From contig OZ037908.1 in the NCBI GenBank assembly GCA_964035575.1, forward strand, positions 310,001 through 374,000: a stretch of 64,000 nt of DNA. Reading direction: 5' to 3'. The stretch is from Rhynchopus sp. YZ270_cl-10. Taxonomy: Eukaryota > Euglenozoa > Diplonemea > Diplonemida > Diplonemidae. This document shows, one piece after another, positions 39,609 through 50,635 of this stretch. Made by a program: the position numbers and the translations under genes. Every line of letters begins with the position of its first letter. Position 1 is the first letter of the stretch. The notes under the pieces are model-generated. The model made no database searches, was not told the DNA's origin, and was given only the letters and a program-made list of their open reading frames with translations.

Positions 39609-42600
39609 GGCGCAGTAGAATTCTACCGTGTTTTAATTCCTGCGCCCATCTCTCGATTTCTCCTATTACTCGCGCTGTTTTCGAACGCACAAAACGGACG
39701 CTTTTGAACGCGCTGTTTTATGACGCACAAAACGGACGCTTTTGAACGCGCTGTTTTCGAACGCACAAAGCGGACGCTTTTGAACGCGCTGTTTTATGAC
39801 GCACAAAGCGGACGCTTTTGAACGCGCTGTTTTCTGACGCACAAAACGGACGCTTTTGAACGCGCTGTTTTCTGACGCGCAAAACGGACGCTTTTGAACG
39901 CGCTGTTTTCGAACGCACAAAGCGGACGCTTTTGAACGCGCTGTTTTATGACGCACAAAGCGGACGCTTTTGAACGCGCTGTTTTCTGACGCGCAAAACG
40001 GACGCTTTTGAACGCGCTGTTTTCTGACGCACAAAGCGGACGCTTTTGAACGCGCTGTTTTCTGACGCGCAAAACGGACGCTTTTGAACGCGCTGTTTTC
40101 TGACGCACAAAGCGGACGCTTTTGAACGCGCTGTTCTCTGACGCACAAAACGGACGCTTTTGAACGCGCTGTTTTCGAACGCGCAAAACGGACGCTTTTG
40201 AACGCGCTGTTTTCTGACGCGCAAAGCGGACGCTTTTGAACGCGCTGTTCTCTGACGCACAAAGCGGACGCTTTTGAACGCGCTGTTTTCGAACGCACAA
40301 AACGGACGCTTTTGAACGCGCTGTTTTGTGTCGCGCAAAACGGACGCTTTTGAACGCGCGGTTTTATGACGCGCAAAACGGACGCTTTTGAACGCGCTGT
40401 TTTCTGACGCGCAAAGCGGACGCTTTTGAACGCGCTGTTCTCTGACGCACAAAACGGACGCTTTTGAACGCGCTGTTTTCTGACGCGCAAAGCGGACGCT
40501 TTTGAACGCGCTGTTCTCTGACGCACAAAACGGACGCTTTTGAACGCGCTGTTTTCGAACGCACAAAACGGACGCTTTTGAACGCGCTGTTTTCCGACGC
40601 ACAAAGCGGACGCTTTTGAACGCGCTGTTTTATGACGCACAAAGCGGACGCTTTTGAACGCGCTGTTTTCTGACGCGCAAAGCGGACGCTTTTGAACGCG
40701 CTGTTCTCTGACGCACAAAACGGACGCTTTTGAACGCGCTGTTTTCTGACGCGCAAAGCGGACGCTTTTGAACGCGCTGTTCTCTGACGCACAAAGCGGA
40801 CGCTTTTGAACGCGCTGTTTTCGAACGCACAAAACGGACGCTTTTGAACGCGCTGTTTTGTGTCGCGCAAAACGGACGCTTTTGAACGCGCTGTTCTCTG
40901 ACGCACAAAGCGGACGCTTTTGAACGCGCTGTTCTCTGACGCACAAAGCGGACGCTTTTGAACGCGCTGTTCTCTGACGCACAAAACGGACGCTTTTGAA
41001 CGCGCTGTTCTCTGACGCACAAAGCGGACGCTTTTGAACGCGCTGTTTTATGACGCACAAAGCGGACGCTTTTGAACGCGCTGTTTTATGACGCACAAAG
41101 CGGACGCTTTTGAACGCGCTGTTTTCTGACGCGCAAAACGGACGCTTTTGAACGCGCTGTTTTCCGACGCACAAAGCGGACGCTTTTGAACGCGCTGTTT
41201 TATGACGCACAAAGCGGACGCTTTTGAACGCGCTGTTTTCTGTCGCGCAAAACGGACGCTTTTGAACGCGCTGTTTTCTGACGCGCAAAGCGGACGCTTT
41301 TGAACGCGCTGTTTTATGACGCACAAAGCGGACGCTTTTGAACGCTCTATTTTGTGTCGCGCAAAACGGACGCTTTTGAACGCGCTGTTTTCCGACGCAC
41401 AAAGCGGACGCTTTTGAACGCGCTGTTTTATGACGCACAAAGCGGACGCTTTTGAACGCGCTGTTTTGTGTCGCGCAAAACGGACGCTTTTGAACGCGCT
41501 GTTTTCCGACGCACAAAGCGGACGCTTTTGAACGCGCTGTTTTATGACGCACAAAGCGGACGCTTTTGAACGCGCTGTTTTCTGTCGCGCAAAACGGACG
41601 CTTTTGAACGCGCTGTTTTCTGACGCGCAAAGCGGACGCTTTTGAACGCGCTGTTTTATGACGCACAAAGCGGACGCTTTTGAACGCGCTGTTTTCTGAC
41701 GCGCAAAACGGACGCTTTTGAACGCGCTGTTTTCCGACGCACAAAGCGGACGCTTTTGAACGCGCTGTTTTATGACGCACAAAACGGACGCTTTTGAACG
41801 CGCTGTTTTATGACGCACAAAACGGACGCTTTTGAACGCGCTGTTTTATGACGCACAAAGCGGACGCTTTTGAACGCGCTGTTTTATGACGCACAAAACG
41901 GACGCTTTTGAACGCGCTGTTTTCTGACGCACAAAACGGACGCTTTTGAACGCGCTGTTTTATGACGCACAAAACGGACGCTTTTGAACGCGCTGTTTTC
42001 TGACGCACAAAACGGACGCTTTTGAACGCGCTGTTTTATGACGCACAAAACGGACGCTTTTGAACGCGCTGTTTTCTGACGCACAAAACGGACGCTTTTG
42101 AACGCGCTGTTTTATGACGCACAAAACGGACGCTTTTGAACGCGCTGTTTTCGAACGCGCAAAACGGACGCTTTTGAACGCGCTGCTTTCTGACGCGCAA
42201 AACGGACGCTTTTGAACGCGCTGTTTTATGACGCACAAAACTGACGCTTTTAAACGCGCTGTTTTCGTACGTGCAAAACGGACGCTTTTGAACGCGCTGT
42301 TTTCTGACGCACAAAACGGACGCTTTTGAACGCGCTGTTTTATGACGCACAAAACGGACGCTTTTGAACGCGCTGTTTTCTGACGCACAAAGCGGACGCT
42401 TTTGAACGCGCTGTTTTATGACGCACAAAACGGACGCTTTTGAACGCGCTGTTTTATGACGCACAAAACGGACGCTTTTGAACGCGCTGTTTTCGAACGT
42501 ACAAAACGGACGCTTTTGAACGCGCTGTTTTCTGACGCACAAAGCGGACGCTTTTGAACGCGCTGTTTTATGACGCACAAAACGGACGCTTTTGAACGCG

Positions 42601-43126
42601 CTGTTTTATGACGCACAAAACGGACGCTTTTGAACGCGCTGTTTTATGACGCACAAAACGGACGCTTTTGAACGCGCTGTTTTATGACGCACAAAACGGA
42701 CGCTTTTGAACGCGCTGTTTTATGACGCACAAAACGGACGCTTTTGAACGCGCTGTTTTCTGACGCGCAAAACGGACGCTTTTGAACGCGCTGTTTTATG
42801 ACGCACAAAACGGACGCTTTTGAACGCGCTGTTTTCTGACGCACAAAACGGACGCTTTTGAACGCGCTGTTTTCGTACGTGCAAAACGGACGCTTTTGAA
42901 CGCGCTGTTTTCGTACGCACAAAACGGACGCTTTTGAACGCGCTGTTTTCTGACGCACAAAACGGACGCTTTTGAACGCGCTGTTTTCGAACGCACAAAG
43001 CGGACGCTTTTGAACGCGCTGTTTTCTGACGCGCAAAACGGACGCTTTTGAACGCGCTGTTTTCTGACGCACATAACGGACGCTTTTGACCGCGCTGTTT
43101 TCTGACGCTCAAAACGGACGCTTTTG
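39609..43126. mobile_element. Inverted-repeat element with 38-bp array, copy 2 (right end missing)
   Basis: The left terminal repeat (39609-39670) equals that of copy 1. The array (39671-43126) has about 91 units, nearly twice copy 1, with more ATGACGC-type variants towards the right. The right terminal repeat is absent: the array passes directly into coding sequence of a NTPase paralog at 43127. A 704-codon minus-strand frame across it is a by-product of the stop-free unit (3 x 38 bp = 38 codons). Confidence 0.85.
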
Positions 43127-43183
43127 GAGCAGAAGATCAAAGAAGTGAAGGAGAAGTTCGGGATCAACGCCAACTATGCTTGA
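43127..43183 (+). pseudogene. 3' fragment of a P-loop NTPase paralog
   Basis: The last 18 codons and stop (QKIKEVKEKFGINANYA) of the paralog family are fused to the 38-bp array, with the rest of the gene gone. The downstream flank (to about 43540) matches that of the intact paralogs, so a fourth tandem gene once stood here and lost its body to the array, or the join is an assembly artefact. Confidence 0.85.
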
Positions 43184-43540
43184 ATGTTTGGTGTGAAGTA
43201 AGTAGTTGTGTGGTTATTTCTTTTTGACATTTTTTGTTCTTTTTTTAATTTTTCTGTAAATTGGTTTTTGAGGAGGTGTTGAAGTGTGGGAGCGAAAGGA
43301 ACTGTTGTGACCTGTCTGAACGAGACAAAGTATATTATTCGGTACTCTCTGGCATGGAACCTGTCTGGAGAGTGAGGGAGCTTTGTGGGAATCTTTCTCT
43401 TGCCTACACAAAGGGAACAAGCTGCATGATACTTATGGTGCAGGATAGGGCGGTAAAGAAAGGTGTGAGTGGTAAAAAGATGGAAAAAAACGGATGTGGT
43501 ATAGTGTAGAAAGTGTTGAAACATATCGAAATAGGAAGTA

Positions 43541-43675
43541 CCGTCTTTTGGAAAAATATGGAACAGAAATAACATGGACCAGAATAATGATGGACCAGAA
43601 CAATCATGGATATTTTAGGATTTTTTTTTTTTTATGGACCTATTTTTCTGGTCCATAATTTTTCAAAAGACTGTG
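43541..43675. mobile_element. 135-bp MITE-like insertion upstream of paralog A
   Basis: Present only in this unit: the other units read GAAGTATTACGG where this one has GAAGTA, then 135 bp, then TTACGG. The ends CGTCTTTTGGAAAAATA and TTTTTCAAAAGACTG are inverted repeats, and the middle holds repeated GGACCAGAA and its reverse TTCTGGTCC. No clear target duplication. Confidence 0.7.
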
Positions 43676-43762
43676 TTACGGAAAATGTGACGTGTCAAAG
43701 TGTTTTTCCTGCTCTCTTACACAAACGTTACAAGCCACACAGGAACTGTACCTGACACATAA

Positions 43763-45309
43763 ATGGGTAAACACAACACCTTATGGAAGGCTCTCCGAAT
43801 GTGCAGCACGAAGACCCCAGAGAAGCGCTGGGTGACATTGACGACGAAAGTAACAGATGTTTGTACTGTGGTGGTGTTGGGTGGCGTGGTTGCAAATGTG
43901 ACGTATTATTGTTGTTTCGGGAGTACTTTGCACCAGGCTTACTGTGACACCCACTACGCTCTGGATAAGATGCTGAAGGAAGTTGTCACAGCACCGTACC
44001 CCCCATACGCATGTGACACATATATTGCAAGAAAGCAAGATGGCGACCTGCAGGAGGCTCTCCACAGCACCTTCGCAACAGAAGGCAGGTACTTCATGTT
44101 GACGGGCGAGAATTGGTCAGGAAAAACGTCAGCCATGCAAGACCTGCTCAGAAGGGAGTACAAGGATGGTGTGATTCGTGTGCTGCTCCATCCCTATCTT
44201 CTGGAAGAAGCGCGTGGAGATGACGGATTAAGGAAGATGGTTGAAGCGGCTGTGCTGGAGCGATTCAATTGGTCTCCCAAGCACCCCAAAGCTCACAGTG
44301 ACTTTGCGGACTTCCTCGCCCACGCGAACGAGGTGCGGAAGCAGGCCAAGGGGAAGGATGCACACCCGCTCATCATCTACTTCGATATAGACAGTGGCCA
44401 CGCACCCCTCGACCACAAAGCCATGGTGGACATTGCTCAGGGTGTCGGTGAAGTGGCGCGCGACATTTCATCTGTGCCGAACGGTTGCAAGGTTATTGTT
44501 GAATTCCCCAGAACAGCAGTCTCAGATCTGCTGGAAGACCTCCGTGGTGAGTTGCGGTCTTTCCAGGTGGATGCAATGACAGAGGACGAGTTCATGAAGA
44601 TTGCGAGGAAGGTTCTGCCTGAGCGTCTCCAGACTATTGAGGACCCGTACCTGCACTACTATCATGACTGGATTGGGGGGCAGACAAAGACTTTGGCTCA
44701 ATTAATTAATACACGACAGGACTTGTATTGTATGCACAAAAACCTGTTACATAAACCATGGCTCGAAGTTGTATGACCGACTACTTCTTGTCCATACAAA
44801 CATGAAATGTATTGTATTGTGTGCACGAAATTTGCATCTTTTGCAGCCATTCTTATCCACACATCACATCACAGCGTGGGGTGAAACCCCTGAAGAGCAG
44901 GAGCAGCTCCTGGCTAAGTTGAAGCAAGGTATGTAGTTGTTGGTGTGCGTTAAGTGACCCGAGACCTATCTACTGCACAGATGTTGCGCATGACTTTGAT
45001 GCAGAATGTTTCGTCGTACGTGATGCAGATGCAAAGGACGTGGAGCTGCTGCGTCGCATTGCCATTGCAGGGAAAGGCGGTCTGTGTATGTCTGGGAAGG
45101 ACACAAAGGAACACAGCCGAATCAAGGCGCTGATGGAACGTGACTCAAACTCGACACTGCTCCGCAGAGTGGGTGCGGACAACGTGAGGATCCATAAATA
45201 TCCTCACGCACTGTACTTGCACGGTGTGAAGGAGCCACACGAGCCGAATGTGGAGGAGAAGATCAAAGAAGTGAAGGAGAAGTTCGGGATCAACGCCAAC
45301 TATGCTTGA
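43763..45309 (+). CDS. P-loop NTPase paralog A, three exons
   Basis: Exons 43763-44729, 44875-44928 and 44981-45309 give 449 residues. Introns of 145 and 52 bp start GTATGC and GTATGT and end CAG; intron positions and phases match the gene at 17332. Order: MGKHNTLWKALRMCSTK start; hydrophobic anchor at about 32-52; Walker A GENWSGKT (115-122); Walker B PLIIYFDID (202-210); the GGQTKTLAQL segment; and a C-terminal domain with CMSGKDTKEHSRIKALMERD and VKEKFGINANYA. In Walker A the usual small residue is replaced by Asn-Trp in all three downstream paralogs. Function unknown; ATP/GTP binding at a membrane is inferred. Confidence 0.75.
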
Positions 45310-45754
45310 ATGATTGGTGCTAAGTAAGTAGTTTTGTGGTTATTTTTTATTGACATTTTTTGCTCTTTTTTTTTATTTTTTATAAAATTGTTTGAGGAGG
45401 TGCTGAAGGGTGGTAGCGAAAAGAACTGTTGTGACTTGTCTGAACAAGACAAAGTAAATTATTCGGTGCTCTCTGGCATGGAACCTGTCTGGAGGGTGAG
45501 GGAGCTTTGTGGGAATCTATGTCTTGCCTACACAAAGGGAACAAGCTGCATGATACTTATGGTGCAGGATAGGGCGGTAAAGAAAGGTGTGAATGAATGG
45601 TAAAAAGATGGAAAAAAACAATACGGTAAAGTGTAGAAAGTGTTCAAACAGATCGAAATAGGAAGTATTACGGAAAATGTGACGTGTCAACGTGTTTTTC
45701 CTGCTCTGTTACACAAACCTTACAAGCCACACAGGAACTGGACCTGACACATAA

Positions 45755-47301
45755 ATGGGTAAACACAACACCTTATGGAAGGCTCTCCGAATGTGCAGCA
45801 CGAAGACCCCAGAGAAGCGCTGGGTGACATTGACGGCGAAAGTAACAGATGTTTGTACTGTGGTGGTGTTGGCTGGCGTGGTTGCAAATGTGACGTATTA
45901 TTGTTGTTTCGGGAGTACTTTGCACCAGGCTTACTGTGACACCCACTACGCTCTGGATAAGATGCTGAAGGAAGTTGTCACAGCACCGTACCCCCCATAC
46001 ACATGTGACACATATATTGCAAGAAAGCAAGATGGCGACCTGCAGGAGGCTCTCCACAGCACCTTCGCAACAGAAGGCAGGTACTTCATGTTGACGGGCG
46101 AGAATTGGTCAGGAAAAACGTCAGCCATGCAAGACCTGCTCAGAAGGGAGTACAAGGATGGTGTGCTTCGTGTGATGCTCGATCCCGATCTTCTGGGAGA
46201 AGCGCGTGGAGATGACGGATTAAGGAAGATGGTTGAAGCGGCTGTGCTGGAGCGATTCAATTGGTCTCGCAAGCACCCCAAAGCTCACAGTGACTTTGTG
46301 GACTTCCTCGCCCACGCGAACGAGGTGCGGAAGCAGGCCAAGGGGAAGGATGCACACCCGCTCATCATCTACTTCGATATAGACAGTAGCCACTCACCCC
46401 TCGACCACAAAGCCATGGTGGACATTGCTCAGGGTGTCGGTGAAGTGGCGCGCGACATTTCATCTGTGCCGAACGGTTGCAAGGCTATTGTTGAATTCCC
46501 CAGAACAGCAGTCTCAGATCTGCTGGAAGACCTCCGTGGTGAGTTGCGGTCTTTCCAGGTGGATGCAATGACAGAGGACGAGTTCATGAAGATTGCGAGG
46601 AAGGTTCTGCCTGAGCGTCTCCAGACTATTGCGGACCCGTACCTGCACTACTATCATGACTGGATTGGGGGGCAGACAAAGACTTTGGCTCAATTAGTTG
46701 ATACACGACAGGACTTGTATTGTATGCACAAAAACCTGTTACATAAACCATGGCTCGAAGTTGTATGACCGACTACTTCTTGTCCATACAAACATGAAAT
46801 ATATTGTATTGTGTGCACGAAGTTTGCATCCTTTACAGCCATTCTTATCCACACATCACATCACAGCGTGGGGTGAAACCCCTGAAGAGCAGCAGCAGCT
46901 CCTGGTTAAGTTGAAGCAAGGTATGTAGTTGTTGGTGTGCGTTTAGTGACCCGAGACCTATCTACTGCACAGATGTTGCGCATGACTTTCATGCAGAATG
47001 TTTCGTCGTACGTGATGCAGATGCAGAGGACGTGGAGCTGCTGCGTCGCATTGCCATTGCAGGGAAAGGCGGTCTGTGTATGTCTGGGAAGGACACAAAG
47101 GAACACAGCCGAATCAAGGCGCTGATGGAACGTGACTCAAACTCGACCCTGCTCCGCAGAGTGGGTGCGGACAACGTGAGGATCCACCATTATCCTCACG
47201 CACTGTACTTGCACGGTGTGAAGGAGCCACACGAGCCGAATGTGGAGCAGAAGATCAAAGAAGTGAAGGAGAAGTTCGGGATCAACGCCAACTATGCTTG
47301 A
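45755..47301 (+). CDS. P-loop NTPase paralog B, three exons
   Basis: Exons 45755-46721, 46867-46920 and 46973-47301, 449 residues, with exon lengths (967, 54, 329) identical to paralog A. Few replacements: VVLAGVV in the anchor, LRVMLDPDLLGEARG after Walker A, DIDSSHSPLDHK after Walker B. Changes cluster just after the P-loop (about residues 138-150), which is the only region visibly varying within the array. Upstream CGTGTTTTTCCTGCTCTGTTAC and GGAACTGGACCTGACACATA are shared with A and C and may hold the promoter. Confidence 0.75.
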
Positions 47302-47710
47302 ATGATTGGTGCGAAGTAAGTTTTTTTTTTTTTTTGACATTTTTTGCTCTTTTTTTAATTTTGAATGAACCAATTAATTTTACTGTAAATTTGTTTTTGA
47401 GGAGGTGTTGAAGTGTGGGAGCGAAAAGAACTAAATCGGCGTATTGTGACCTGTCTGAAGAAGACAAAGTAAATTATTCGGTGCTCTCTGGCATGGAACC
47501 TGTCTGGAGGGTGAGGGAGCTTTGTGGGAATCTTTCTCTTGCCTACACAAAGGGAACAAGCTGCATGATACTTATGGTGCAGGATAGGGCGGTGAAGAAA
47601 GGTGTGAATGAATGGTAAAAAGATGGAAAAAAAGAGATAAATGCGGTAAAGTAGAAAGTGTTGAAACAGATCGAAATAGGAAGTATTACGGTAAATTTGA
47701 TTTGTCAATT

Positions 47711-48281
47711 GGTGTGGCTGAAAGGGGGGGAGCAAAAAGTGCGGAAAAAGGGCGAATCAGCCCCCAAAAATTTTTTCCCCGCCTTGTAAAAGTTGAACAC
47801 TGTGTACTGTAGGTACTGTTTTTGTGGGTACCTACCCCGTGCATAAGTCCGACCCCCATGACCCGTGCATAAGTCCGGGCAGATTTGGCCTCAGGATCGG
47901 ACTTATGCACAGCCCGACTTAGACACCGGTTTTGTGTACTGGTGGTGGTGTAAGTTTTTTTTGATAAAACAACTTGTTGTCAGTTCTAAAAATATTGGAG
48001 GCAGCGCTGCAGGGCAAACAAAACAGATTGAAAAAAAAAAAACAGAAGCTTGCTTGTTTTCTTTGAGTACTCAATTAACCATAACAACCGTACTTCAGTT
48101 TAACACATTTTTCACCTTTTTGTTTTCCCCGGCTTTGAGCGCACAAACAAAAGACCCGATCTTTTTTGGGGGGAAATTTTTGGGGTGTACCTGTGCCTGT
48201 CACAGACACAGTCAGCAAGCCTACATGGTATAAGTGCGAAAAAGTGCGGAAAAGTGCGAATCACTCCCCTTCAGCCACACC
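47711..48281. mobile_element. 571-bp inverted-repeat MITE between paralogs B and C
   Basis: Ends GGTGTGGCTGAA and TTCAGCCACACC with ATT on both sides (47708-47710, 48282-48284). The empty site is seen in the other units (GTGTCAACGTGTTTTTCC). Inside are an inverted GTGCATAAGTCCG / CGGACTTATGCAC pair near 47839-47910 and the segment GAGCGCACAAACAAAA that also occurs at 61.15 kb. No coding capacity. The 3-bp duplication and GG...CC ends resemble the 4.8-kb element. Confidence 0.85.
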
Positions 48282-48341
48282 ATTAATGTGTTTTTCCTGC
48301 TCTGTTACACAAGACACACAGGAACTGGACCTGACACATAA

Positions 48342-49887
48342 ATGGGTAAACACAACACCTTATGGAAGGCTCTCCGAATGTGCAGCACGAAGACCCCAGA
48401 GAAGCGCTGGGTGACATTGACGACGAAAGTAACAGATGTTTGTACTGTGGTGATGTTGGGTGGCGTGGTTGCAAATGTGACGTATTATTATTGTTTCGGG
48501 AGTACTTTGCACCAGGCTTACTGTGACACCCACTACGCTCTGGATAAGATGCTGAAGGAAGTTGTCACAGCACCGTACCCCCCATACACATGTGACACAT
48601 ATATTGCAAGAAAGCAAGATGGCGACCTGCAGGAGGCTCTCCACAGCACCTTCGCAACAGAAGGCAGGTTCTTCATGTTGACGGGCGAGAATTGGTCAGG
48701 AAAAACGTCAGCCATGCAAGACCTGCTCAGAAGGGAGTACAAGGATGGTGTGATTCGTGTGCCGCTCCATCCCTATCTTCTGGAAGAAGCGCGTGGAGAT
48801 GACGGATTAAGGAAGATGGTTGAAGCGGCTGTGCTGGAGCGATTCAATTGGTCTCCCAAGCACCCCAAAGCTCACAGTGACTTTGCGGACTTCCTCGCCC
48901 ACGCGAACGAGGTGCGGAAGCAGGCCAAGGGGAAGGATGCACACCCGCTCATCATCTACTTCGATATAGACAGTGGCCACGCACCCCTCGACCACAAAGC
49001 CATGGTGGACATTGCTCAGGGTGTCGGTGAAGTGGCACGCGACATTTCATCTGTGCCGAACGGTTGCAAGGCTATTGTTGAATTCCCCAGAACAGCAGTC
49101 TCAGATCTGCTGGAAGACCTCCGTGGTGAGTTGCGGTCTTTCCAGGTGGATGCAATGACAGAGGACGAGTTCATGAAGATTGCGAGGAAGGTTCTGCCTG
49201 AGCGTCTCCAGACTATTGCGGACCCGTACCTGCACTACTATCATGACTGGATTGGGGGGCAGACAAAGACTTTGGCTCAATTAGTTAATACGCGACAGGA
49301 CTTGTATTGTATGCACAAAAACCTGTTACATAAACCATGGCTCGAAGTTGCATGGCTGACTACTTCTTGTACGTGCAAACATGAAATATAATGTATTGTG
49401 TGCACTAAGTTTGCATCTTTTGCAGCCATTCTTATCCACACATCACATCACAGCGTGGGGTGAAACCCCTGAAGAGCAGGAGCAGCTCCTGGCTAAGTTG
49501 AAGCAAGGTATGTAGTTGTTGGTGTGCGTTTAGTGACCGAGACCTATCTACTGCACAGATGTTGCGAACAGTTTTGAGAGAGATTGTTTCGTCATACGTC
49601 GTGCAGATGCAAAGGACGTAGAGCTGCTGCGTCGCATTGCCTTTGCAGGGAAAGGCGGTCTGTGTATGTCTGGGAAGGACACAAAGGAACACAGCCGAAT
49701 CAAGGCGCTGATGGAACGTGACTCAAACTCGACCCTGCTCCGCAGAGTGGGTGCGGACAACGTGAGGATCCATAAATATCCTCACGCACTGTACTTGCAC
49801 GGTGTGAAGGAGCCACACGAGCCGAATGTGGAGCAGAAGATCAAAGAAGTGAAGGAGAAGTTCGGGATCAACGCCAACTATGCTTGA
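48342..49887 (+). CDS. P-loop NTPase paralog C, three exons
   Basis: Exons 48342-49308, 49454-49507 and 49559-49887, 449 residues. Exon 1 is almost identical to paralog A (VMLGGVV, TYYYCFG, RFFML are changes). The start of exon 3 differs more (NSFERDCFVIRRADAKD region), suggesting either divergence or gene conversion of the other exons. Intron 1 carries TTTGCATCTTTTGCAG before the used acceptor, a possible alternative acceptor also present in A. Confidence 0.75.
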
Positions 49888-50635
49888 ATGATTGGTGCGA
49901 AGTAAGTAGTTTTGTGGTTATTTTTTATTGACATTTTTTGCCTTTGTTTTTTTGCTCTTTTTTTTATTTGTTGTAAAATTGTTTCTGAGGAGGTGTTGAA
50001 GGGTGGTAGCGAAAAGAACTGTTGTGACTTGTCTGAACAAGACAAAGTACATTATTCGGTGCTCTCTGGCATGGAACCTGTCTGGAGGGTGAGGGAGCTT
50101 TGTGGGAATCTTTGTCTTGCCTACACAAAGGGAACAAGCTGCATGATACTTATGGTGCAGGATAGGGCGGTGAAGAAAGGTGTGAATGAATGGTAAAAAG
50201 ATGGAAAAAAAACAATACGGTATAGTGTAGAAAGTGCTCAAACAGATCGAAATAGGGAGCAAAGATCGATGTTGTATTAGTAAGAAGAAGTGCCCCTTTC
50301 CCCCAATAAGAAGAGTGATCTTGCCTACACTCTATGCCTCGCTAATGGGAGCACTAATCTCACTACACAGTACAAAGGCTCAAGTGGAGAGACGATTATT
50401 TATGTGTAGTATCTAGGGAAGTAGAGGTGGCAGGGCAGAACCACCCAACTGTGTAGAGAATACGGAGGTTGCATCGAAGAAGAAAGGGTTGGGGGGTGGT
50501 GTGGGTTGGGCCTGGCACAACTACACGAGAACTATACAAAATGGACTTTTCCTCCCCACCTTTTTGAAATTTCATTTTTTTTCTTTCTTCTCGCGATTTA
50601 TTTCCTCATATCGACATTATCAGACATACACAGAA
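49888..50635. other. End of the NTPase repeat and promoter side of the next gene
   Basis: The repeated unit ends near 50250 (CGAAATAGG). After that the sequence is single-copy, with pyrimidine-rich TTTTTTTCTTTCTTCTCGCG close to the start codon of the next gene. No separate gene is seen. Confidence 0.5.

Larger units (their letters stand above)
43252..50210. repeat. Tandem ~2-kb units: NTPase gene plus conserved downstream segment
   Basis: A conserved segment of about 230 bp follows each NTPase stop (43252-43490, 45385-45605, 47395-47620, 49975-50200). It contains GGCATGGAACCTGTCTGGAG and GGGAACAAGCTGCATGATAC. Read on the plus strand it gives a ~70-residue frame (LSGMEPVWRVRELCGNL), kept in three units; the 47.4-kb unit has a ~10-bp insertion that shifts it. 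It is more likely a 3' UTR or unit backbone than a gene. Unit spacing is 1,992 bp (A to B) and 2,587 bp (B to C, enlarged by a transposon). Confidence 0.8.

Noticed and set aside
39666-41780. 704-codon and many other long minus-strand frames over the 38-bp arrays
   Set aside because: All three frames are open simply because the 38-bp unit lacks stops on that strand; there is no start context, domain or neighbouring gene support.
43174-43575. Minus-strand frames rich in His/Tyr downstream of the NTPase genes
   Set aside because: They are the antisense of the conserved downstream segment and differ in length between units.
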